Positions 13,722 through 44,144 are shown, numbered from the stretch's first letter. The stretch is DNA of 64,000 bases from Brugia malayi (GCF_000002995.4 NW_025062478.1:8966001-9030000), one strand, 5' to 3'. A program made the numbers and translations. The notes: generated by a model not told the origin, from the sequence alone.

Positions 13722-14424
13722 AATTCAATCCTGAAACTGCATGTACATGTGAATCTGTGCTATTAAAATTCTATCTCCGCGTATCACCTTCCGATGACAA
13801 CATTAGTGCCAGATGTTTTGGGAAAATTGGTTACATAACCGAAGCATACTCCCTTACTTTTACCCTACAACATTAATTTACCATAAACATTGTACACTCA
13901 CTTATAAGATTTTTGAAAAGTTGTTCGCTCTCAGTCAAAGGTTTGAACCGATTAAGCTGCAACATTTTCAGAAAGTTACTTTTTAACTTTTGGTCTGGAA
14001 TTGTAAATCAAATTCATGGAAATACTTTCCAATGATGGAAACATGCATGAAAAAAGCATAAGAAATTAGTAATAAACCAGTTTAACAAAAATTCTGATTT
14101 TCTGCAAGCATATGGAAGAAATGACACCAAAAATTACAGTAATATATTGTATAATAAAAACTGGGATATAAAAATAAAAATCATTGTGCCACTCACAAAA
14201 AATTTGGAATCATAATCACACATAACAAATTTATATAAGAACAAAGACAACTACAGAGGGCTTTTCATATTCGTTAATTTTCTCTGTCATAAAATCATGG
14301 TACATGGGTGGTTCACTAGAAAAGAGACTGAGAGAAATAAAACATCGACAGAAATGGAAAACGAAGCAATTTCTTTTCAGTAAAGCAGCGCTTAATAGAA
14401 AAATTTCGAAATATTTTCTTGGAC
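13722..14424. other. Spacer between dpy-30 and the rnp-1-like gene
   Basis: About 700 bases hold the dpy-30 3' UTR and the acceptor for the downstream gene at 13731-13736. No coding exon was seen. The spacer is long for a C. elegans operon, but a polycistronic unit is not excluded. Confidence 0.6.
13731..13736 (-). promoter_or_regulatory. Candidate trans-splice acceptor, rnp-1-like gene
   Basis: Reads TTTCAG on the minus strand, with the ATG 9 bases after the AG and no cis donor needed. It is consistent with spliced-leader addition. Confidence 0.6.
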
Positions 14425-15616
14425 TTAATGGCTGGATTCATTTTGCTGTTGTTGCTGATTGAATGATGTCGAAAAACGATCCTTCTCCTTAAGTAAATAA
14501 TTCGCCAAGTATTCAATCGGATTCGGTGGACGTTCTTTAGCCAATGCACCCAGGGCTTGCAACAAAATTGGAACAACGGTCTGATCCAGATATTGGCGCG
14601 TCGGGATGGTGGTGCTTGCCGCTGCGGCAGTATCACCACTTCCACTCTCTCCACCAGTCTAAAAACCACAAAGGAATTAGAAACACATAAACAAGATTTG
14701 TTCTGCACGTCCGCCAAAGTAATAATAGTTCAGCAGTTCAGATTTCGCGTCATGTAGTTTTTAAAAGCTTCAATTACAATAACATAATAATGGTATCAAC
14801 AGAGATGAGTAACTGTTACGTCATAAGATTCTTTCGAAACTGACAGCCTACATTCCAAAAAGCTTATTTATGCATTTTTTTTATCCCTACCATGAATCAA
14901 ACTACCATGAATCCCCATTTGCTATAATTTTCAACGAGTGAAGAAAGGTAACGGGGAATGATGACATAGACTGCATGTGCCAAAAACAGAAATGAAAAAC
15001 AAGCCAAATCCATATACTTGAGATGCATCCTTCTTTTCTGATTCTGCACCTGATTCAATGTTTTCGGAAGTAGCTGATGGATGCGAGAGTGTACTATCAA
15101 CTGCTTTTGTTGCTTCATCCTGAACTGGTATTTCCTCCTGCACCGAAAAACTCAAATTCTGCATGATTTAAAGTATAGTGATAACCAACTATTATTCTTT
15201 CCACTAACAGATGTAGGTTATACAAATGTCGTTTAATTACCACTCACCAAGCGAAATACTGCTAAAATGACCCACCTATGAGGGATAATGCTGAATGGTT
15301 TGCGAAGATTTCATATTTGACAGGGATAAATTTATTTGATGCAGATGTCTCACTGTTAAAAGCGCTCAATGTGACACAACTGCCTTGTACATTGTGCATT
15401 TCTTTCGGTCAAGAAGTTACCCCAACATCAACACCGTGAGCGTATGATACTTGCTTCCCGAAGTGATTCATGAAAATCTATTGAAATCTAGTTTTCTGGA
15501 TTTAAAGTCACAACCTTTCTAGCTTCCTCAACTTTTTGTTGATGCATTTCCTCGACCTGTTCTTTCATCTGCTCTGATTCAGCAGCAGGTATTTCTGTTA
15601 CTTCCATAGCAGACAT
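14425..15616 (-). CDS. dpy-30: DPY-30, COMPASS/MLL H3K4-methyltransferase core subunit
   Basis: Three exons (15616-15515, 15137-15018, 14658-14425) encode 151 residues. The C-terminal part carries the DPY-30 motif at about residues 93-133. Its first half is [20 protein letters not shown], followed by [16 protein letters not shown]. This is the helix-loop-helix dimerisation module that docks ASH2L in H3K4 methyltransferase complexes; in C. elegans it is also needed for dosage compensation. The N-terminal 90 residues are acidic and low in complexity, with a Gln/Glu-rich start. The tail is short and Gln-rich ([11 protein letters not shown]). Length is near the 123 residues of the worm protein. 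A TTTCAG acceptor lies 17 bases upstream of the ATG. The gene is divergent from BLTP2 across 1.6 kb. Confidence 0.95.
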
Positions 15617-15633
15617 TTTGAGGCGTCGAAGTG

Positions 15634-15639
15634 CTGAAA
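15634..15639 (-). promoter_or_regulatory. Candidate trans-splice acceptor, dpy-30
   Basis: TTTCAG on the minus strand, 17 bases before the start codon. No upstream coding exon is needed. Confidence 0.6.
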
Positions 15640-16838
15640 TTATATAAAATGATCATAAAGTATAACTCTGAAACAAAAAATGAGAATATTTACTCATACC
15701 CGAATACTTGATCTTCTAGATATGTATAGACATGCAAAAAGTAGAGACAACTCCAAACATCCCGAGAAAAAAAAACCTCACCGCAAACACCGACTGAGAA
15801 CCTATTACAATCTTGACCTGTACTATTGGCCGTCGCTAAAAATAACAGCACGCGTTATGAAACAACGCCGTCTCTCAACAAAGGTTATTTCATTGCTAAT
15901 CATATGTGTGCATGCGAGTTTTTGTTATTTTACGACATTGTATTATTAAAGCATTCCCGTATGTTCGGATGCGCAAGGATATACAGGCGGAAGAATTCGT
16001 CCGGGTTATCCTCTTTTTGTAAAGTTTGCTTTTTATATCTGTAACATTCACCGATTCTCCCTTCATCCCACTGCCTGTTTTTTGCTCTCTGTTTCACCGT
16101 TGTTTTCATTTAGTCATTGATAATGGATTATTTGACATCAACATTCTAATAGTTGCATTTTCCTGACCGATAGTATTAATCTTCTTACATCTTAACAGAT
16201 ACAAATGAGCTAATGTGCTGAGTGGAAAATTTATCCACTCTTCTTCCTATCACCCCTCTTCTTTCTTGATGAAGCCCCTCTTGAAGGAATACATATAAAC
16301 ATACTGATGTCATCAACCATGTTAAATTTGTCCACAGAACTGCTGAATAAACTTGAAATTTGTTTATAAAAGTGATTACAGTTGTGATAACTAATTTTTA
16401 AAAATCACTAGTGATTTGATTTAAACAAATCGAATTAAGCTTCATCACAGGAATGGAACTGAATTGAAACGCTGTTGAAAATCGAAAGATAATTTTTGCT
16501 AAACTGTGTTAACCCGTACCGTTACAAAACATCCAACCATTACTCATTGCATTGATTTTTAAAAATAATTTTATGATCGTAACTTCTTTAGAAATTAAGA
16601 TATTTATTCAGATTTTTTTTTTTTTTTTAAGACTTGAAAGTCAAAACTTTGAATTTTTTTGCATAAGGAAATTGATAATTTGGGAATTAAAAAATTATAA
16701 GGGATAAATAAAAGTTATAGGAATCTATTCACTGTAAATTAAAATTTACGTAACGTAAAAGTGGTAACTGTGAACTTCGAAAATATATGAATGGTAAGAT
16801 AGATGGAAGAGTGCATTAGTCTGTGATATATAGGAATC

Positions 16839-16906
<68 letters not shown>

Positions 16907-17179
16907 TCTGTGATATATATATAGGAGCGATTGTGTTGTTTCGACAAATAATAGGTGTTAAGAAGAGAAAGTTGAATGTTTAGTGCGGTTCATGAATTTT
17001 TGAAAACAAAAATTAAAATGGAATATTGTTTATATAACTAACAAAATTTAAGCTATTTATGCCATCGTATTTGGAGTTTTAATGCTGAATAATTAAGTAA
17101 TCGATTAACCTCTATACTGAGTCAAACCTGAAATAATATTTGTAGTATTTCTCCTGTTCAAAACATTTAATCTTTACAG
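15640..17179. other. Divergent promoter region dpy-30 / BLTP2
   Basis: About 1.5 kb between two head-to-head genes. It contains a C/T-rich part near dpy-30 (16020-16280), poly-T and the (AT)n run at 16842-16904. No exon was recognised. Both promoters must lie here or within it, but no core element can be named. Confidence 0.5.
16842..16904. repeat. (AT)n microsatellite
   Basis: About 60 bases of uninterrupted AT. It is flanked on both sides by copies of TCTGTGATATATA. Confidence 0.95.
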
Positions 17180-17185
17180 TTTCAG
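17180..17185 (+). promoter_or_regulatory. Candidate trans-splice acceptor, BLTP2, with a uORF leader
   Basis: TTTACAGTTTCAG precedes the first coding exon. The 55-base leader that would follow contains an upstream ORF, ATG at 17188 to TAG at 17238, 16 codons, which ends 2 bases before the main ATG at 17241. Confidence 0.45.
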
Positions 17186-17240
17186 TGATGGATGAAGAAT
17201 CAATACGACAACATATAATAACACCTAATAACAAATAGAT

Positions 17241-34555
<17,315 letters not shown>

Positions 34556-34862
34556 TAACTGACAGCTGTTGTGGCTTTTCTCTAGTGAGTTCAGGGCATT
34601 ACTTCAAACTGTGATTTGGTTCCCTCTGCTAACACGATTTTTACAGCGTTAATTTATTTTGCTTCCAGTTTGCTATCTCCGGTGTTATCAGCAAAACGCA
34701 TACCAGTACAGAAGCAGCAATAAAAAATTTAAGCTATTAATGTAATGGTAATGTTGATAGAAATGCATGACTTAGTTTTGAAGCAATTAGGCACTAATAA
34801 CAGGATTCAGGCTATAAATATGCTAAATAAAAGTAAGTTCAATTTTTTAGAGTCGTTAACTG
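34556..34862. other. Convergent 3' spacer, BLTP2 / MRPS2
   Basis: Only 307 bases separate the two stop codons. Plus-strand AATAAA hexamers at 34719-34724 and 34826-34831 are candidate poly(A) signals for BLTP2. Transcripts of the two genes may overlap here. Confidence 0.6.
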
Positions 34863-36415
34863 TTAATTAGAAAGTAACGACCGTCGTGCTTCTTTTCCCA
34901 CTTTGACAGCTTTAACGAAACAATCCATAAAATACTGTACACTGGATACTGAGTCATCATTTCCGGGAATCGGGTACGTAATATTGGTAGGATCAGCATT
35001 GGAATCGACGATACCAATCGTTGGAATTACCATTTTTGCTGCTTCGCGTACTGCTGGATGCGTCTCTAATACCTGGAGTGTTTTTCTGTATGAAAATTGA
35101 ATTTTAAGAAAAAGTGTTTGTTTCATAAATTATTTTATAGATAAGTTTTTCATACTTCGCATTCTATGAATTTTTAATATTAAAAAAAAGAGAAAGAAAC
35201 GTCATAAAATTTTCTCACATTATAAGGTTGATAGATTAAAAAAAGGAAAGTGATTATTCTCGTAAAATATCTAACAGCCTTATTTATTTTTTATTAAAAT
35301 AGAGCACTTTAAGTCTTGAAGTTGGAGATTAAGAAGTGAACATTGCTTAGAAAGAAAGAAAAAAATAACAGTGTATGAAAATAAGCAAACCGATGTTAAT
35401 GTAGACAGGAATATGATCGTGTCCGGCAAACGTACAGGTGCACCAAATAATGCTTTCGCATTAAGTAAAGTATCCTCTTTCCAACCACGCACGTGCGCAA
35501 ACTCATTTATTTCTAGAGCTTTTCGCTCAACCATTAGCATATTATTCCTGAAAAAAAAATTTTTTTCTGAAGAAACAAAAATATTACACTGATAGACCTA
35601 GCTTACTCTAGTAACACTTCTGAAGTTATCAATTGTAGCATGAGATTTTGCAGCTTAATTAATTAATTTCAATTAAATCAGTTCTAATTCTCTCACCTTT
35701 CTGTCGTAATGAATAGGAACATTCCACCACGCATTGCTAAATGAGCAACAAAATTTAATGCCGTAATCAAGCATTCACGCGTTTTCTGTAAATCAAAAAT
35801 ACAAATACCTAAACGTTCGCCAAATAACGACCATTTCATTCTGTCATTCACTGTTCCAACCTGGAAAAAATGTGGAAGGCTTGAGACTTAGTGTGAAGTT
35901 CTCGCAACTCTCTATTCTTTCGTTTCAGATGAAGTATAGCGTAATTTTTTCGTTATTATTGTTCATGAAATATTATTAACTTACTTTATGGCCATAGTGT
36001 ACTCGTGCATGGAATAAATCATCTATGGTAATCATTTTCTTGAAACCGAAATGATCCCTCTCCTTCAAAATATCATCCACATAGTTTCTGGAATAAAAGA
36101 ACAGTTTCGTTCGAAAATCTCTAAAGTTCAACTCAAAATTCGATTTATGCTATTCTGTGGTATTAAAACATTACTTAGCAGAAAAAAGGATCCTAAGTGC
36201 AGTGAGGAACGAATTTGCAAAATCCGCTTCACGCAGTAGAAAAACTGCCTATGTATTAATAGATGCAAGAAAATGATTACTTACAGAAGAACAAACGGAC
36301 GAACGGTAGCCTTTTCAAGCAAATCAGTACTTGGCTCCTCTACCACTGATGCGTGCTCTCGTACACAGTGTCGGAATGTCATAGCAAATCGTCGAAGGAA
36401 TACAGGCTTAGGCAT
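34863..36415 (-). CDS. mrps-2: Mitochondrial small ribosomal subunit protein uS2m (MRPS2)
   Basis: Five exons (36415-36285, 36087-35985, 35860-35697, 35547-35407, 35085-34863) join in phase to 253 residues. The ribosomal S2 signature is clear: DLFHARVHYGHKVG near residues 70-83, ICIFDLQKT, then PDTIIFL, and the C-terminal AAKMVIPTIGIVDSNADP followed by TYPIPGNDDS. The protein is a structural part of the mitochondrial 28S subunit. The N-terminus (MPKPVFLRRFAMTFR) is basic and fits a mitochondrial targeting signal. The last intron has a weak donor (CT|GTCTAC); it is chosen because it gives FLKTLQVLETHPAV, matching the family spacing. It is tail-to-tail with BLTP2. The symbol follows worm naming and was not checked. 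Confidence 0.93.
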
Positions 36416-38397
36416 GTCATTAATAATATCTACTCGAAGTTTCAATCACCAGAGTTGATTCTATAATTGTTGTCCTATATAATTGTGGAAAATTGAAGTT
36501 CGAAAGAAATTTCCGCATGAAAAAGATTACTTTATTTGAGAATTACCATATAATACAACATAATACGAGATTTGGTGACCAGCTGCCTCAATGTCATCAC
36601 ACAAACAAAAAAAATCCATTCACTCTTGACACAGTTATACTGCTCTAATCAGTTACTCAAAACCCTTAAATAATTCCTATACCCCAGTACTTTGAAAAGT
36701 ATTTCGATAATCTAATAGAGCTTCACAACAGTCAACTTTTCGTTTACTTCCAATCCTTCCTCCTGTATAAGGAAGGAATTAATACGTAATTTAGACGATT
36801 TTTGATTCTTTCAATGATTTAATATATGGTGATGCTAAACAGTACACACAAAACTAGCCTGTAAATTCATTTTTTTTATTTTAACATCATGTATAAATAA
36901 CTCCTAAAGGAAAACCATTGCACAGATTTGAAAGAACATTGTAACAAGTAAGCATTTACTATCATAAGGAAAATAGAAAAACCGATCTTGCATTACTTTT
37001 TGCCATCTTCCTAACACCAGTTGATCATCGCAACCGGTACCATCTGTCTCGCCCAAACATATCACTTCAAAAGAGATGACAGTGAAGAACAAGAGTTCAC
37101 AAGTTCTATTCATTATTCAAAATAAAACATACAAAGTAAAAAGCTGTGTAAAAAAATGCTGTGTAAACAATTCAAAACTACAAGTTAAAAATTTCATAAA
37201 CTAACTAAGACACTTCTGATCTCAAGCAGTCAACTTAAATGTGTCCTAATATAAATGAGCAACTAAACAGTCAAAGTCAAAAAGAAAGTATAACGGACAT
37301 AAATCAACAGCTAGCGATGAAATCTTCAACACTGCTGAATTAAAAAAAAAAAAGAAAAATGCATTAAATGAGCTTCCCAGACAGCAATAGAAAACCGAAT
37401 CCTTGCATCAGTTTGCAGGGGATTTTATCAGAAATGAAAATAAAACTTTTCATGAAATATTAAAAATTTCTACAAAATACGATATTATCTTGAATGCTCA
37501 ACATTAGTTCACAATTCAATATAATGTAGTAACCTGTCTTTATACTACCACAGAGCAAAGCAGTTGCCACAAAAAGTTTTTATGTATGCGAGAAACCTAG
37601 CAAAAACTGCAAATTCAACTTGAATTTCAAATTCCAGCTGTTACTAAATCAAATAAAGTAATTCTATGACCGTTTTTTCTAAATTCCAGACAAAGTCGCA
37701 CTCATCCCTATTCTACGCACGAATACATTTGCTATAAGTCGCAATAAATTGCTGTCGAGACTAAATTTTGAAGTTTGACGTGAACTATCTGAATACAGCA
37801 TTTTATTCCCACTTCATACAAAGTGAGTGAAACGTTCTATGAAAAAAGTAGAATTAACACTTCCGCAACTGGGCCATCAAAAAAAAAAAAAAAAAAAAAA
37901 TGATATAAAACAAATTACATAAGAAAGTATTCACCAGATTTGATGAATACTAATATATGTAAAAGAATATCAAAATATCACGTCTAGCAACATTTAATAA
38001 AAAAAAAATGAAAAGGAGAAAAATCTATCGCTGCCATATTTGATCAAGTAATTTTGAGCAAAGGATACATGTATGATGAGTCGCCATTGAATACAAAATC
38101 GATTTGAGACTGAAAAAATGATGACGTATGAAAAAACGATAAAGAGATCTTATTACGGAATCCATCTCATGTGAACTGAGATGATGGAATGGTTTGTAAT
38201 CGATAATTCAAGAGAATATAATAAAAGATTAAAGTAGACACACTTATCACTGGAAATATTATGACATTCCTAAAGTCATCATTCGAAGTCTTGAATTAAA
38301 AGCAAAAACATCGTTATAATAAAGCACAGCAAATATTTTCTTCCTTTCACGTATTTTTAATGATTCAGATAGTGAATAAAATATTACATAACGATCA
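36416..38397. other. Spacer between NAA35 and MRPS2, about 2 kb
   Basis: AT-rich, with poly-A near 37879. No exon was recognised on either strand. It should include the NAA35 3' UTR and the MRPS2 promoter. Confidence 0.55.
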
Positions 38398-41300
38398 CTA
38401 GTGGATCAGATTTACCTCATTTTTGCTGCCCGAAGAAATTATCCGTGAAACAACTGCGTTATTCTTACATATTCGGGCAATAGCAGCAGCTTCCTGCGCG
38501 ATTTCATCATTACCGCTCAAACTTTCTAACTCACCTCGAGCCCAGTCAAATGCATCCGCTGCAATTGAGAAACACTTAGCTCCACCAAGCGCTCGCAACG
38601 ATTCTATCCTGAAGTTCAAAAAATTATATCCTAACACTTAAATCAACGCCTTTAGTTATTTCAAATCGCTCCAAAAACCGGATTGGAAAACTTATCGCAT
38701 ACTCTCTGATTGAGAAGATAATGAGATACATCTTTTTTATTTTTGAAAATTTCATTACTCTAAAGTGAAACCAAAAAACCAAAAGATTACTGAAAATGAG
38801 ATAAATCTTCACTACTGAACTTAGTTCTTCTTATCTATCAAAATCTAATTCTTAGAGTACTTCTTATTTACTCCTACACGGAAGTGTCAATTACAAAAAA
38901 TATTATGCAATCGGGAATTATACGACAAAATGACCTTGAGATGTGGATATACTGAGCATATTCAACAAAAAGAGCAATGCGGAAAGTGACAGAGTTGAGA
39001 GACGAAAAAGGTGACATGCGATGCTCGAAACGAGACTGTTCCGTATCTGATAAAGGCATTCGAATCTTACCCGTTGCTATCAAAGCAACTGCCGCCTATA
39101 ACATTTCAAAATATCCGTTACAAAAGTAATTTACCGCTATGCCATCGTCAAATATTTTGAAGTACTCAAAAAGGCAAAGTAAATGCACATAAAAACTAGA
39201 AAACTAGGAGCTAAGAGCATTTGTTAAGCACACATGAAAATGTTGTAAATAGCGATGAAATACGTCCCACTGACCAGTTAATTCCGACGATGATCGAAAG
39301 AGGTTTGCACAATAAAAATTAAAGCTGTGCAGAAATAGCTAACCATAAAAAATGCTTCGGCTACTTTAGCCTGTGCTCGATAAAATAATAAAAATCTTTG
39401 CTTTTCTACAGCTTTCTTCTTCATTTCAATTTCTTTCTTACACTTAGCCAATTTTTTGCGGTCACTTTTTTTCCGCACTTTCGACACTGCAAGATTATTT
39501 GCTTAACGGTATTCTGTTAATTGGAATTTCAAACAAACACCTCAGTCTTTTTTTGACTGATTTGCAATACTGCATTACATTTCTTAAAGCAGTATATGTA
39601 TGTATTTATATCAAAGAACTTAGAAAAGCTCACTTCTTTTCTCGCCAGCAGCTACGAGCGTGACAGAACGGTCTAACGTATTGACTAACCATTTAAATAT
39701 AATTTCACCTAAATACCTGTAAAAGACCATTTCTTTTTCCAAAAGTAAAGGGAAAAAAAATGCAACAATTAGTATAAGAAAAAGCCGAAAAGTTACTGCA
39801 TAAGGAGAAAAAATCAAAAAATTATCCCATCTGTAACAGCTCTGGAAAAAGGAAAAAAAATCTATATTACTCAAGATCTGAAACTGAAGGGAATTAATTG
39901 ATTATATAAATTCACCTCTACAATCAGCCGAAGATTTATTTGGAGAATTATAATTATAACTGAGGAAAAAATGAAAAGGCTCACCAATAAACATATGAGT
40001 ACTCAAATGAGGCAAAGAGATCGAGGTAAAATGACAGATAGAAATGATATTTTATAAGAGATAATGTATGTAACATCACGAAAGACGTCAACGAGAGATT
40101 TATCGTTGCTTCCTGGCCGAAGTAATACAAATCAAATGCATTCTCCGCACGTTCAGCCTAAAACAAAAAACACATTTAACATAGCTTCAACTTTCTTGTT
40201 GCCTTACCTCGATAATGAAAAATGATCAAGTTTCAGGAGTTAAATAAAAACAGTTACTACCGTTAGATTGCATCACGCAAACTATTAAGCTTACAAGTTT
40301 TCAATCTGTTTTAAACAACTAAAATGGTCGAAGATGTCATCGTATCAAGAACAGAAACAAACCTCAGCTTGCAATGTCGAGAAATCTTCAATACAGCAGA
40401 CAATTTTTTCACGTTGTCTAGCTGGATTCAGCCCAAACATTTGAATTACACCGAGAAAAACTTTTACTGAATCATTCACAAATTCTTCCCAGCACTCACG
40501 ACACTGTTCAACGCTGAAGGCCTGACTCCTTCAACAAAATCAAAAATTATTCCACCACAAGCGCTTCAATATAATGATTCCTAAATAATTCAATAATGAT
40601 TCTTAAACAACACAAAAAACTTCTTTAAACATGACAAGAGCATCAATCTCCCTTTTTTTGAGAGAGAGAAAGCAAAAGATGAAAGAATTATTTAGAAAAA
40701 TTCGGCAGAGTTATTGACATTTATCAAGGATAAGAATGTTGATATTTTTAAAAATCTACATTGAATCAAGAACTGGTGGTGCAGCAAATATGCGAATTGA
40801 ATCAACAATGACAGTGGAGAGCTGCACACGTCCCAAAATATTATCGTCACTGGGAAATAGAACCATCTGCAGCAGCGAACGGGATAAAACACAACTGTCT
40901 GCTAAGCTAAAGGTTCGCAAGTAATCCTAAAAATTGATAAGGCACGAAATTAAAATCAGTAGTACACAACTTCCTTAATTTTGAATTCCTAACATAGCTT
41001 CACAACTATAATTTCTATATATGATTTAGCACACTAATAAAAGCTTACTTCATTGTTCCTAATCTCAATTTGCAAAAAGAGTGAGTAAGCATTTTTAAAC
41101 ATAGATGAAGCAAATAGATGCCTCCAAAAAGAATTAATGCTTAGAGGTTTACAGTTTAATAGATTAGCAAATCTTTTCCAATGAAGTAAGAAAAAATTAC
41201 AATTATGTCTTCAATATTAGAAATTTTTGAAGGCAATTCAGTGGTAATAGATGAAATTTTTGAACAAAGTTTTTTTAAATATCGTATAGTTTCCGTTCGA

Positions 41301-44137
41301 TTTATCATCTTTGTATTCCGTGGAAATGTTGGCGGTAACTGCCTTCTGTTTATATCAGGTTCGAATGCCGGTAACCAAGCATAATCTTCTGTAGAAATAA
41401 AAACGTTAAAAGCAAGAAAAAAAAGTGTCAAAATATTGAGCGTTTGTTAAGCGAATAAACGAAATGGTTTCATAAAACTATGAATAAGTAAATATTTCAG
41501 TAAAATTCAGAAACCAACTATATCTACATCTGAGATACAGCATCAAAATCTCAAAGTGGAAAATTAAAATTAAACAAATAGAAGCATTATATAAAATACC
41601 ATCATTCTTTTCCGGTGGTTGCAACCCCAAAGATATGGTTGATTCCATTTTGTCCAATAATAGACAAACAATGTTCAAATGTAAAGCACATTCTTCCAGA
41701 TTGGGCCTACAGCTTGCTAGTTTTTATTTAAAAAACTCAAAATCATTGAGTTGGTAATGGAGAAAAAAATTGATCTTTTTCAGAAGAAAGAATTCCTGAA
41801 CTATATTGAAACCTAATTAGTAGATTGACAAACAGAACAAAACAGATTTTTCTCATAAATTAACACGATTTAGTGTTAAGTAATTAGCAAAAGACATCTA
41901 TTTCTAAGAATTTCTGGCTTACCTGAAATAATGAGAATTTGATCGAGAATAAGAATTCGTGGGAGAATGAACCAATAAACTGAGTGAAAGAAGCATAAAG
42001 CGAATGAATTGTATACGATATAGCACCGCATCCAGTAATTCCTGATTGGCTGGTTTTTGCTATAATGAAGTATTCTTTCTATAATTAATACGAGTTGTTA
42101 ACGATAAACACACCATTTTCCTGCTTCTGTGAAGAATTGTTTACCGAAATCAGCTAATTCTTGTACCTTTTCCTTGCAAAAATATGTTTCATATTGTAGC
42201 TTCAAAAATTATTCCATTAATGAAAATCAAGTTTCTTCAGTCAATAGCTGTTGCAAAAAATGAAATAAACCCACTTTTATTCTCCGCTGCAAATCAATTT
42301 CAGTTGCTTTCAACGAACTCGTCAATTTAGGTATCGGCAACAGATGAAACTGTGCTGCATACCCATTAAAGTCTTCCTAAACGAATTAGTTTTACTTAAC
42401 ATAAAACTTATATATTTACGATGCAAACATTAAAAATGATTTAAGATATTCGAAAATTATCTGTCTAGAAATATAACGTCTTTTCCCGAACATGACATAC
42501 CAATGTGGATAGCAAAAGCGCTCTGATAAACCGAAGAATCAACAAATTTCTAGTTATCGATAACGTTAATTTTAAATGCTAGTAACGAAGAGACTTAGTT
42601 TTCTAGAATTGAAAAACTGTTGTACTACCTTCAGCTTGTAAGGTTCTGGTGAAACTATTTTTATGTATGAATCCTGAAAATTACTACAGTAACTCAAGAA
42701 TAATATTTGTTCCTCGTTAGAACGTTTAACAAGACCATCTTGAAAGAAAGGCAGCGCAGTAAAGGTTTCAAACAAGATAGAGCAATGAGTACTTCTTCAT
42801 AAACAGATGCCATCTGTATAATATGACGAAAAACTGTTGTAAGCTCCAAAACACCATAAGAAAAAGCTGATAGCACAGAATCGGTTACTGAATCCATATG
42901 ATTCAAGAAAACACATGTCAACAACTGCAAAATATCAATATTGGGATATATTATTTTAGAATAGACAGTAGTAGTGGATAAATATTCCGAATATTTTTTT
43001 GAATCTCTTTTGATATAAATATCATGAAGTAAGGTTGACTAATAAAATATAACCATAGTGTATTGTAACCTGTGTTTTCCAAATACGTTCTGGCAGTACA
43101 GTAGAAACATTTTCATGTAAAAAACACGTTAAAAAAACCACATCAAAAAAAAAAAAAAAACTACTTCATCTGCATTTGTTATCGAAAGATTCTTACCGTT
43201 TGTGCGATAGAATTCCCCTCAAGCCAAGAAATCAGTGAAGCTAACATAGCATCCATTGTTGCTATCATTTCCCGCTCATCCATACTGGTAATGTTTAGGC
43301 GACCAGATGCTATTAAACTTTCAAAAGCTGTCGATGGATCAAAAGGTTTCATGCCAATATCCATTTTTGGATCCATAAGCTCTACAACTTTTTTCTAGAT
43401 GCTGTGAACCCTTTGCAAAAAATAAATTAATCCAGAAAATATAAATTCCTAATAATTCCAGTAATTTTGAAGCAAAAACAAAAGGAAAATTTTCGACTTT
43501 GCAAATAAAATAGAATTTTTACAACTAGGACATCAATATTTAAAACAATCGAGGACTGTCTTGAGATTTAACTTCGAACAGCAAGTTTGAAATGCTGCTC
43601 ACAATGCAATAGTCTGGCGGTTATGAATGAGTAGGTCAAATCAAAACGTGCGTATAAAGAACTAACCTATTGCACTCATTGCCTCCGATAGTTGAAAATC
43701 ATCAGCCATTACCAGTTCTCCATTGTTTAACTCTGAAACTTTCGTGAGGAAAAATTTGTAATGACATGAATACCATTGCTATGTTTCATTTATATATATA
43801 TATATATATTTGCATATGTAACCAGCAAACTGAAGTGCCGTTTTACTTATTTCTTTCTCCCCTAAACTGGCTTTGAAAAATTTAGTTGGCCGTTTCTTCC
43901 ACACTACCCAATTTAACTTTTCCCAAGCAATCTAAGAAAAAAAAAAAGAGAACATCAAACTTAAAACTCACTTTTACATTCCATAAAAAAGTCATCAGTA
44001 ATATTAGCTATTGGAGCTGAAGGTTGAGAATGTGATGACTGTAAGCTCTCGTCACTGTTTCCTGCACATACAAGAGTCATACCATCAGAAATCAACCTTT
44101 GAAGCTCGTTAGACTGCGCCTCATCCTTTCCACTCAT
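38398..44137 (-). CDS. natc-1: NatC auxiliary subunit NAA35 (MAK10)
   Basis: Sixteen exons join in phase to 749 residues (human 725): 44137-43972, 43732-43667, 43381-43197, 42924-42793, 42376-42275, 42172-42110, 42059-41923, 41706-41600, 41388-41201, 40926-40760, 40528-40363, 40157-39985, 39716-39634, 39486-39344, 39095-38935, 38608-38398. Landmarks: EAMSAIELMDPKMDIGM near residues 71-87, RQLPPTFPRNTKMI, SCVLSRSLLQM, ARQREKIVCCIEDF, a Lys-rich stretch (KVRKKSDRKK), FEHRMSPFSSLNSV and a final KNNAVVSRIISSG. NAA35 anchors the NAA30/NAA38 acetyltransferase to ribosomes for Met-hydrophobic N-termini. TTTTTAG ends 1 base before the chosen ATG; an in-frame ATG at 44224 lies upstream of that acceptor. 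A GTAAAT after NEV could lead to another exon. C. elegans NAA35 is called NATC-1. Confidence 0.94.
43793..43810. repeat. (TA)n microsatellite in NAA35 intron 1
   Basis: A short TA run followed by TTTGCATATG, inside the intron between 43733 and 43971. Confidence 0.8.
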
Positions 44138-44138
44138 T

Positions 44139-44144
44139 CTAAAA
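44139..44144 (-). promoter_or_regulatory. Candidate trans-splice acceptor, NAA35
   Basis: GGTTTTTAG on the minus strand, with a single base before the ATG. Confidence 0.5.

Noticed and set aside
13937..13960. GGTTTGAACC palindrome resembling a tRNA B-box
   Set aside because: No A-box or cloverleaf could be formed around it.
35280..35406. Read-through of the MRPS2 exon (STLTSVCLFSYTV)
   Set aside because: It ends in a stop. The donor at 35406 restores ribosomal S2 spacing with the last exon.
42400..42792. Open frames that seem to extend NAA35 exon 4 (reading ETFTALPFFQDGLVK)
   Set aside because: Exon 4 ends GAAGAA|GTACTC and joins in phase to EDFNGYAAQF at 42376, matching the family, so this stretch is intron.
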